A stretch of DNA of 44,967 bases from the NCBI RefSeq assembly GCF_913776855.1, contig NZ_CAJYQD010000003.1, positions 1-44,967 of the forward strand. Direction: 5' to 3'. The translations under genes were made by a program, and so were the position numbers. The notes beneath the pieces were generated by a model. It saw only the letters and a list, made by a program, of their open reading frames with translations. It had not been told where the DNA came from and did no database searches. Positions 8,905-14,832 of the stretch are shown here, in pieces (position 1 is the first letter of the stretch; each line of letters starts with the position of its first letter). Source of the stretch: an uncultured Sphingomonas sp. (GTDB lineage Bacteria; Pseudomonadota; Alphaproteobacteria; Sphingomonadales; Sphingomonadaceae).

Positions 8905-9371
8905 TGAGCGTTGCGTTTCGGCGAGAGGATGACGACGAGCATAAGGAACCACGGTTCGAACTGCCGCTGCCGCCCGGACCCAATCTGGTGACCAGGCGCG
9001 GGCTGGCCGCGATGGCGGGCGAGGTCGAGCGGCTGGAAGGCGAACTGCACGCGGCGGAGGGCGATGTCGAGCGCGTAACGGCGATCAAGCGCGACCTGCG
9101 CTATTGGCGGACGCGACATTCGACGGCGGAGATCGCCCCGGCCCCGACCGATGAAGTGGCGTTCGGATCACGGGTCACCTACACGCTGAACGGACAGCGC
9201 AAGATGATCGAACTGGTCGGCAGCGACGAGGCCGACCCGGCGGCAGGGCGCATTCCCTTCACCGCGCCGCTCGCGTTGGCGATGACCGGACTGATGGCGG
9301 GCGAGACAGCCGATTTCGGCGGACGCAGCGACGCGATCGAGGTGATCGAGACCGGCCCGATCGAGCCATGA
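8904..9371 (+). CDS. GreA/GreB family transcription elongation factor with shortened coiled coil
   Basis: 155 residues. The C-terminal half (DEVAFGSRVTYTLNGQRKMIELVGSDEADPAAGRIPFTAPLALAMTGL) matches the FKBP-like C-terminal domain of GreA, which docks on RNA polymerase. The N-terminal coiled coil (about residues 35-75) is roughly 20 residues shorter than in GreA, and the acidic GDLKENAEY-type tip is replaced by KRDLRYWRTRHSTAE. It may therefore bind the polymerase secondary channel without the usual cleavage activity; that is inference. Overlaps both neighbours by start/stop coupling. Confidence 0.85.
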   Translation: MSVAFRREDDDEHKEPRFELPLPPGPNLVTRRGLAAMAGEVERLEGELHAAEGDVERVTAIKRDLRYWRTRHSTAEIAPAPTDEVAFGSRVTYTLNGQRKMIELVGSDEADPAAGRIPFTAPLALAMTGLMAGETADFGGRSDAIEVIETGPIEP

Positions 9372-9820
9372 CCCGCATTCTGGTCGACGCCGATGCCTGT
9401 CCGGTGAAGGACGAGGTATACCGCGTCGCCGAACGCCATGGCGCGCGGGTGTCGATCGTCAGCAACAGCCATTTCCGCGTGCCGCTCCTTCCCTGGGTCG
9501 AACGGATCGTGGTGTCCGATGGGTTCGACGCCGCCGACGACTGGATTGCGGCAGCGGCAGGCACGGATTGTGTGGTGGTCAGCGCCGACATCCTGCTGGC
9601 GGATCGTTGCCTGAAAGCCGGGGCGATCGTGCTTGCCCCCAATGGCAAGCCGTTCACCGGTGCATCGATCGGCGGCGCGATCGCGACCCGCGCGATCATG
9701 GCCGATTTGCGGGCGGGCGGCGAGCAGCTGGGCGGGCCGCCGCCGTTCGGCAAGGCGGACCGTTCGAAGTTCCTGCAGTCGCTCGACGCCGCGCTGGTGC
9801 GGCTCGGGCGCAATCGATAG
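9368..9820 (+). CDS. yaiI: YaiI/YqxD family protein (DUF188, UPF0178)
   Basis: 150 residues with the family signature ILVDADACPVKDEVYRVAERHG at the N-terminus and VVVSADILLADRCLKAGA in the middle, ending GPPPFGKADRSKFLQSLD. The family has a PIN-like/NYN fold with conserved Asp residues and is suspected to act on nucleic acid, but its substrate is not established. ATGA overlap with the upstream gene shows translational coupling. Confidence 0.92.
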   Translation: MTRILVDADACPVKDEVYRVAERHGARVSIVSNSHFRVPLLPWVERIVVSDGFDAADDWIAAAAGTDCVVVSADILLADRCLKAGAIVLAPNGKPFTGASIGGAIATRAIMADLRAGGEQLGGPPPFGKADRSKFLQSLDAALVRLGRNR

Positions 9821-9829
9821 GAGACGCCC

Positions 9830-10009
9830 ATGGCCGAAAAATTCGAACGTCACCGCCAGCCGTGGCGGCCCGATGAAATCCAGAAGCTCCACCAGCTGGC
9901 GGGCAAGGGCATGGCATTGAAGGCGCTCGCCAAGGCCCTGACCCGCAGCGAGGAATCGATCAAGGACCGCGCAAAGGAAGATGGGCTGAAGATCGCAAAG
10001 TTGCGGTAG
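9830..10009 (+). CDS. Small SANT/Myb-like helix-turn-helix protein
   Basis: 59-residue gene beginning MAEKFERHRQPWRPDEIQKL and ending GLKIAKLR. It has nine bases between it and the previous stop, with GGAG at the right distance. The sequence W-x-P-D-E-x-x-K-L, then MALKALAKALTRSEESIKDRAKEDGL, reads as three short helices like a SANT/Myb or small DNA-binding domain; the basic C-terminus supports nucleic-acid binding. Last gene of the ypfJ operon, before a palindromic repeat. I infer a DNA- or RNA-binding role only from composition and helix pattern. Confidence 0.75.
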   Translation: MAEKFERHRQPWRPDEIQKLHQLAGKGMALKALAKALTRSEESIKDRAKEDGLKIAKLR

Positions 10010-10018
10010 GGCGTAGGT

Positions 10019-10045
10019 CCTCCCCGCGTAGCGGGGAGGATTTGC
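10019..10045. repeat. Short palindromic repeat (family E), possible terminator
   Basis: TCCTCCCCGCGTAGCGGGGA (10019-10038) forms an 8-bp GC-rich stem with a small loop between two convergent genes. The same motif begins and ends the larger inverted repeat at 24571-24705, so it is a single unit of that family. Confidence 0.7.
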
Positions 10046-10046
10046 G

Positions 10047-11036
10047 TTACAGCTTTACCAGCATCTTGCCCTTGTTCTGGCCGGTGAACAGACCGAGGAA
10101 CGCGTCCGGCATGTTTTCCAGCCCTTCGACGACGGTTTCCTCACGCTGAAAATTGCCGCTGGCGACGATTTCGCCCATGCCCTGCTGGAATTCGCCGATG
10201 CGGCCGAGGAAGTCGCTGACGATAAAGCCCTGGATTCGGATGCGTGCGGCGATGACCCGCATCAGGTAGCGCAGGGCAACCGGCTGCGACGCGTTATAGC
10301 CGTCGATCATCCCGCAGATCGCGAAGCGCGCGCCCTGTTTGGCATGGGCCAGCGCCGCATCGAGGTGGTCGCCACCGACATTGTCGAAATAGACGTCGAT
10401 CCCGTCCGGTGCAGCGGCGCCCAGCGCCTTTACCAGCGGCACGTCGCCTTTGTAGTCGATCACGTGATCGGCACCGAGCGAGCGGACCCATTCGACCTTT
10501 TCCGCGCCGCCGGCCGAACCGATGACGGTCATGCCCTTCGCCTTGGCGATCTGCACCACGACCGACCCGACCGCACCGGCCGCCGCCGACACGAACACCG
10601 TCTCGCCCGGCCTCGCATCGCCGACCGCCAACAGCCCGAACCACGCGGTCATGCCGGTCAGGCCCAGCGCGCCGAGAAACGCCTGGTCCGGCAGGCCGAT
10701 ATCGGGAAGCTTCTGCACACCCTTCGCCGGGACGATCGCTTCGTCGCGCCAACCGGCCATGTGCTGGACGCGGGTGCCGACGGGCAGGTCGGCGGACCGG
10801 CTCTCGATCACTTCGCCGACCGCGCCACCCTCCATCGGCGCGTCGAGCTGGAACGGCGGGACATAGCTTTTCACGTCGTTCATCCGGCCGCGCATATAGG
10901 GATCGACCGACAGCCAGCGATTGGCGATGCGGACTTCACCATCCGCCAGTTCACGCTGCGGCAGATCGCGAAACGCGAAATCCTCCATCACCGGCATCCC
11001 CTGTGGTCGCCGTACCAGATGCCACGCCTTCGCCAT
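10047..11036 (-). CDS. NADP-dependent medium-chain oxidoreductase (MDR family, CurA-like)
   Basis: 329-residue zinc-independent quinone-reductase-type alkenal/enone reductase. N-terminal GroES-like domain (WLSVDPYMRGRMNDVKSYVPPFQ and PMEGGAVGEVIES) and Rossmann domain with SAAAGAVGSVVVQIAKAKG near 150-170, followed by GGAEKVEWVRSLGADHVIDYK. The pattern matches bacterial NADP-dependent oxidoreductases near YncB/CurA that reduce enones such as curcumin; substrate here is unknown. Start chosen at 11036 because GGAG lies 8 bases upstream; the in-frame ATG at 11042 would leave only two bases. Separated from the next minus-strand gene by a strong terminator. Confidence 0.9.
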   Translation of the reverse strand: MAKAWHLVRRPQGMPVMEDFAFRDLPQRELADGEVRIANRWLSVDPYMRGRMNDVKSYVPPFQLDAPMEGGAVGEVIESRSADLPVGTRVQHMAGWRDEAIVPAKGVQKLPDIGLPDQAFLGALGLTGMTAWFGLLAVGDARPGETVFVSAAAGAVGSVVVQIAKAKGMTVIGSAGGAEKVEWVRSLGADHVIDYKGDVPLVKALGAAAPDGIDVYFDNVGGDHLDAALAHAKQGARFAICGMIDGYNASQPVALRYLMRVIAARIRIQGFIVSDFLGRIGEFQQGMGEIVASGNFQREETVVEGLENMPDAFLGLFTGQNKGKMLVKL

Positions 11037-11083
11037 GATCATTGCTCCATATCAGTTTCGGACCGCAACTTAAGCGCCCGTTT

Positions 11084-11118
11084 GGCAAAAGCAAAGGGGC
11101 GCGGTTTCCCGCGCCCCT
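11084..11118 (-). terminator. Rho-independent terminator of the DUF2171 gene
   Basis: On the minus strand a perfect 10-bp stem AGGGGCGCGG / CCGCGCCCCT with a GAAA tetraloop is followed by TTGCTTTTGCC. It lies 24 bases past the DUF2171 gene stop. Confidence 0.85.
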
Positions 11119-11142
11119 CCGCCTGTCGCCACTGCGAACGCT

Positions 11143-12279
11143 TTAGTAGGTTCCGGGGAAGCTGCGATTGAGGTTGGTATCAGTGTCGTTGGTCGAACCG
11201 CTCACACCGGTACCCGCCGTGGTCGAGGTGCCCGCCCCCAACGACTGGCCGGTCGTGGTCGACGCACCATAACGGTTCGCTTCTCGCGCGCGATCGTCGT
11301 TATCACCCTGCGTGCCGAAACGGTCGCTGCCATAACGCTGTTGCGATTGGTTGCCGAACATCGCCTGCTGCTGTTCTTCGTCGCGCCATGCCTGCTTGGC
11401 TTCGGCGGCAGTCTTGCGCAGCTTCACCTTGCCATCGACCGACGAAACCCAGCGCGACGGGATCGAATGGTGATTGCCGCCGGCGTCCGGATCGCTCTTG
11501 GTCAGAATGATACGGTCACCCCGTACCTTGTCGACCGTGCCGACATGTTCATCGTCCGACCCGACGACTTCCATATGCTCGCTGACACGCGTCAGGCTGT
11601 CGCGCTGCGTCTGACGTTCGGTGCGGAACGCGTTGAACTCGCTCTGGAACCGCTGCGAGTTTTCCTGGCGATATTCGTCATAGTCGCGGTCGAACGCACT
11701 GACCTGCGTATCGCGCCACGAGCGATAGGCGTGATCGCTGTGGCGATCGTCATAGCGTGCCATCTGTTCGTCGTAGCGCTGGTCGCGCTCACGCCGACGC
11801 TCGGCTTCCTCATCACCGAACCACGAGCGGACTTCATCGCCGGCGCGTGCCAGGAACCCGCGATCCGCCGAATCATAATCGAGCCGGTCGCGCTGCTGCG
11901 AACGGTCACCGCGGAAGCGGTCGTTGCCATAACGCGATTCGCGTTCGCCCTGATCGCCGAACCGCTGGCGATCACTGCCGTAACGGTCGCTTCGCGCGCC
12001 GTAGCCCCGCGATCCGCGATCAGCATAGTCGAAGTCCCGGCTACCCAAGCTGCGTTCGCGATCCGCGCCATAGCTCGATCCGTAGGATGAACGCCCGCCA
12101 TAATAGTCACTGCCGTCGCGATCGTCACGCTGCTGCGATCCACTGCCATAGCCCCGGCTGCCATAGCCCTGCGCGCCATATCCGCCCTGTCCGCGATCGT
12201 CCCGGTCGCGCCAGCGGCCTTCGTCGTTGCGGCTGTTGCGCGACCAGTCATCGTCGCGGGTGTAGCGATCATAGGCCAT
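11143..12279 (-). CDS. DUF2171 domain protein with long low-complexity N-terminus
   Basis: 378 residues. The first ~190 are rich in Gly, Arg, Asp, Ser and Tyr (runs such as GYGSRGYGSGSQQRDDRDGS), a disordered composition. A helical, charged middle follows (SWFGDEEAERRRERDQRYDEQ, then YRSWRDTQVSAFDRDYDEYRQ). The DUF2171 domain is near 250-310 (VGSDDEHVGTVDKVRGDRIILTKSD, HHSIPSRWV), a PRC-barrel-like fold. The C-terminal 70 residues are again low complexity. Start chosen at 12279, with AGGAGA upstream on the minus strand. Such proteins in sphingomonads are often linked to general stress, but nothing in the sequence proves this. Function unknown. Confidence 0.85.
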   Translation of the reverse strand: MAYDRYTRDDDWSRNSRNDEGRWRDRDDRGQGGYGAQGYGSRGYGSGSQQRDDRDGSDYYGGRSSYGSSYGADRERSLGSRDFDYADRGSRGYGARSDRYGSDRQRFGDQGERESRYGNDRFRGDRSQQRDRLDYDSADRGFLARAGDEVRSWFGDEEAERRRERDQRYDEQMARYDDRHSDHAYRSWRDTQVSAFDRDYDEYRQENSQRFQSEFNAFRTERQTQRDSLTRVSEHMEVVGSDDEHVGTVDKVRGDRIILTKSDPDAGGNHHSIPSRWVSSVDGKVKLRKTAAEAKQAWRDEEQQQAMFGNQSQQRYGSDRFGTQGDNDDRAREANRYGASTTTGQSLGAGTSTTAGTGVSGSTNDTDTNLNRSFPGTY

Positions 12280-12522
12280 GAAAATCTCCTGCAGATGGTT
12301 CATGTTTATCGCGGCGCAGCGGCATCGTGGCCGCCATGTCGTATCCAGAGAAGCGCCAACCCCGCCGATGGTTCCGGCATGTTAGCTACCCGCACGACGA
12401 AGGGGTTCGCCGTAGCGACCGGATGCGGCCAGAGGATTTTGATCGGGAAACGTGCGAGACCCGTTGCATCCGCATTTTCGGGCCGCTAAGGGAACGGCCC
12501 CGGCATCGTCCGGGAACGGGGC
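12280..12522. other. Intergenic region upstream of DUF2171 gene and tRNA-Ala
   Basis: 243 bp without a supportable gene. It must hold the DUF2171 promoter (minus) and the tRNA-Ala promoter (plus). Just before the tRNA are GC-rich inverted repeats (GGGCCG...CGGCCC at 12480-12500 and GCCCCGG...CCGGG...GGGGC to 12522), which may be tRNA-leader processing structure. I see no convincing promoter hexamers. Confidence 0.5.
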
Positions 12523-12598
12523 GGGGCTGTAGCTCAGATGGGAGAGCGCTGCAATCGCACTGCAGAGGTCAGGGGTTCGATTCCCCTCAGCTCCACCA
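12523..12598 (+). tRNA. tRNA-Ala (anticodon CGC)
   Basis: Full cloverleaf of 76 nt: acceptor GGGGCTG/CAGCTCC, D arm GCTC-AGATGGGA-GAGC, anticodon arm CTGCA-ATCGCAC-TGCAG with anticodon CGC, T arm AGGGG-TTCGATT-CCCCT, discriminator A and encoded CCA. It reads GCG, a common codon in this GC-rich genome. Confidence 0.95.
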
Positions 12599-12783
12599 CC
12601 CCGCCATCCTCTCGACATCGCTGATCCCTTGCTCGACCGATGCGCGCGTCGCCGTCGACTGTCGCCATCGGTTGATAGCGGAACAATACCCCACTAAAGC
12701 AATAGGATTATTCCCCACGCTGGTCGACGCCCTACAACGGGGAGCGACATCGCCGATACCGGCGGTTCCGAAAACGGGGAGGC

Positions 12784-13038
12784 ATGGGTTTGAAGCCATT
12801 TATCGCACCGCTCGCGACCATCGCGCTGCTGGGTCTGGCGGCATGTTCGAGCAATACCGCTGCTGAGAATGCCGCAGCGGAAAACGCCGTGATCGAGACG
12901 AACCTGACCTCGCTCGACGAACCGCTGGCGAACGATACGGCACTCGGCAACGATGTCGCCCTGCCCGGTGACAATGTCGTGCTGAACGACGCCGCGCCCA
13001 ACGCAGCCGATCCGGTGGCGAACGCCACGGGCCTTTGA
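12784..13038 (+). CDS. Small lipoprotein, Ala/Asn/Asp-rich
   Basis: 84 residues starting MGLKPFIAPLATIALLGLAAC with a classical lipobox (LAAC, Cys21), so it is probably a membrane-anchored lipoprotein. The mature part repeats AAENAAAENAVIE and then Asp/Asn-rich segments with no recognised domain. RBS GGGGAGG lies four bases before the ATG. Upstream (12672-12700) TTGATA followed 17 bases later by TAAAGC could be a weak promoter. Function unknown. Confidence 0.78.
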   Translation: MGLKPFIAPLATIALLGLAACSSNTAAENAAAENAVIETNLTSLDEPLANDTALGNDVALPGDNVVLNDAAPNAADPVANATGL

Positions 13039-13101
13039 GTTTCGCCGCGCCCCGCGCGCGGCCGTCCGCATCGCTTTGGTTAGCTCCCTAAGCGCAACTC
13101 G

Positions 13102-13136
13102 GGCCGGACGGTGGATGCCGCCCGGCCTTTTTTCTT
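13102..13136 (+). terminator. Rho-independent terminator after the lipoprotein gene
   Basis: GGCCGGACGG / CCGCCCGGCC stem (one mismatch) with loop TGGATG followed by a run of six T, located 64 bases after the lipoprotein stop and 16 before the serine acetyltransferase start. Confidence 0.88.
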
Positions 13137-13151
13137 TGAAGAGCCTGTCCG

Positions 13152-14069
13152 ATGACCCAGAGCGATGACCAACGACGCCGCGCGATCGACCATGCGACCC
13201 GCGCCCTGTCGAGCGCGCGGATGGCGTGGCGGCAAGCGCAGCCCAGTCGGCGGCAGCCGGGCGATTTTCCCCGGCGTGCGCCGCTCGCCCGCGCGGTCGA
13301 GCTGCTGGCGGCGGCGCTGTTCCCGGCGCGGATCGGTGGGTTCGTCGGCGACGCGGCGGCGGAGGACGGGTTCGTCGCCGAACGGCTGACCGAGGCGTTC
13401 GCATTGCTCGACGCGGCGATCGTCGCCGAATTCGCCTATTGGCGCGACGCGGCGGGGGTCGAGGCGGCGTCCGATCGCCCGGCGGAGATCGTGCGGTTGT
13501 TCGCAGGTACGCTGTCGCGGGTACGGGCGCTGGTCGACACCGACGTCGCGGCGATCTTTCGCGGCGATCCGGCCGCGCGCAGCGTCGACGAGATCCTGAT
13601 CTGCTATCCCGGAGCCACCGCAATCCTGCACCACCGGCTGGCGCATGAGCTGGACGCGCTGGGTGCGCCGATCGTCGCGCGGATCGTGTCGGATATCGCC
13701 AACGAACGCACCGGGATCGACATCCATCCCGGCGCCACGATCGGTCCCGGCTTCTTCATCGACCATGGCACCGGCGTCGTGATCGGCGAGACGGCGGTGA
13801 TCGGCGCACGGGTGCGGCTGTACCAGCATGTGACGCTGGGCGCGCGGACTCCGCACCGGTTGCAGCCTCGCAGCGAAGGCGGCCCCTTTGCCGAACGCAT
13901 CCCCCGCCATCCGATCGTCGGCGACGATGTGGTGATCTATGCCGGCGCGACGATCCTTGGCCGGGTGAAGATCGGCGATCGCGCGGTGATAGGCGGCAAT
14001 GTGTGGTTGTTGAAGGATGTCGCGCCGCGCAGCGTCATCGTGCAACCCGAAGCGGTCGAGGCGTCCTGA
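13152..14069 (+). CDS. cysE: Serine O-acetyltransferase, EpsC/long CysE type
   Basis: 305-residue enzyme making O-acetyl-L-serine from serine and acetyl-CoA, the first step of cysteine synthesis. The N-terminal ~150 residues are helical; the C-terminal part is a left-handed beta helix of hexapeptide repeats (GIDIHPGATIGPGFFIDHGTGVVIGETAVIGARV, then HPIVGDDVVIYAGATILG). His-Asp catalytic features are in GIDIHPGATIG and the FIDHGTG segment. The missing CysE-type C-terminal peptide and the longer N-terminus favour the EpsC subtype. The partner cysK is about 25 kb away, so they do not form an operon. Confidence 0.9.
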   Translation: MTQSDDQRRRAIDHATRALSSARMAWRQAQPSRRQPGDFPRRAPLARAVELLAAALFPARIGGFVGDAAAEDGFVAERLTEAFALLDAAIVAEFAYWRDAAGVEAASDRPAEIVRLFAGTLSRVRALVDTDVAAIFRGDPAARSVDEILICYPGATAILHHRLAHELDALGAPIVARIVSDIANERTGIDIHPGATIGPGFFIDHGTGVVIGETAVIGARVRLYQHVTLGARTPHRLQPRSEGGPFAERIPRHPIVGDDVVIYAGATILGRVKIGDRAVIGGNVWLLKDVAPRSVIVQPEAVEAS

Positions 14070-14106
14070 TCTTTCGACCGCGCTTCGAGGACGCAGGCGA
14101 AACGAA

Positions 14107-14138
14107 ATCGTTCACCGCGACGTTGTGCGGTGAACGAT
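14107..14138 (+). promoter_or_regulatory. 12-bp perfect inverted repeat covering a translation start
   Basis: ATCGTTCACCGC (14107-14118) and GCGGTGAACGAT (14127-14138) pair perfectly with an 8-base loop. The right arm contains the only likely Shine-Dalgarno-like sequence (GGTGA) and the A and T of the start codon at 14137. As RNA it would sequester the start of the EEP gene; as DNA it could be an operator. Confidence 0.6.
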
Positions 14139-14832
14139 GATAAAGGTAGCCAGCTATAACATGCGGAAAGCGATCGGGACCGATCGCCGCCGTATGCCCG
14201 AACGCACGCTGGACGTGCTGCGCGAGGTCGATGCCGACATCATCGCGCTGCAGGAATGCGACCGGCGACTGGGGGAGCGGGCCGGCGTCATCCCGCTCCA
14301 CATGCTGGACGATCACAGCGACTGGAAAGCGGTGCCGATCGCGATCCGCGCGCAGTCGATGGGGTGGCACGGCAACGCGCTGCTGGTGCGCAAGGATGCG
14401 GTGGTCGGCGCCCCCCGGCGGATCGACATCCCGGCGCTGGAGCCGCGCGGTGCGGTGCGCGCCGATGTGACGCTGAACGGGATGACACTCCGGGTGGTCG
14501 GAATGCATCTCGACCTGTCCGGGCTGTGGCGGCGCAAGCAGGCCCATGCGATCCTGCACGATGTCGATGGCTGCCAGCCGCCCATGCCGAGCGTGCTGAT
14601 GGGCGACCTGAACGAATGGACGCCGCAATCGGGATGCCTGCGCGATTTCGGGCGGAACCACCGCTTTGCCGAAACCGGGCCGAGCTTTCATGCCAGGCAC
14701 CCCGTCGGGCGGCTGGACCGGATCATGGTGTCGAGCGAATTGCGGATCGTCGCTTCGGGCACCCACCACAGTGCTGCCGCGCGCAAGGCATCGGACCATC
14801 TGCCGATCTGGGCGACGCTCGAAGCGGCATGA
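14137..14832 (+). CDS. Endonuclease/exonuclease/phosphatase (EEP) family protein
   Basis: 231 residues with the EEP fold: VASYNMRKAIG (first Asn), ALQECDRR (Glu, metal ligand), GMHLDLSG, VLMGDLNEW (Asp-Asn pair), RLDRIMVS and SDHLPIWA (catalytic Asp-His). The family covers DNases, phosphatases and phospholipase C-like enzymes; small bacterial members of this kind often adjoin phospholipid genes. Start fixed at 14137 because the conserved strand begins at residue 3. Overlaps the patatin-like gene by ATGA, so the two are coupled. Confidence 0.87.
   Translation: MIKVASYNMRKAIGTDRRRMPERTLDVLREVDADIIALQECDRRLGERAGVIPLHMLDDHSDWKAVPIAIRAQSMGWHGNALLVRKDAVVGAPRRIDIPALEPRGAVRADVTLNGMTLRVVGMHLDLSGLWRRKQAHAILHDVDGCQPPMPSVLMGDLNEWTPQSGCLRDFGRNHRFAETGPSFHARHPVGRLDRIMVSSELRIVASGTHHSAAARKASDHLPIWATLEAA

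Noticed and set aside
12280..12522. Small gene between the DUF2171 gene and tRNA-Ala
   Set aside because: Open frames run through the tRNA or have no RBS and no protein-like composition.
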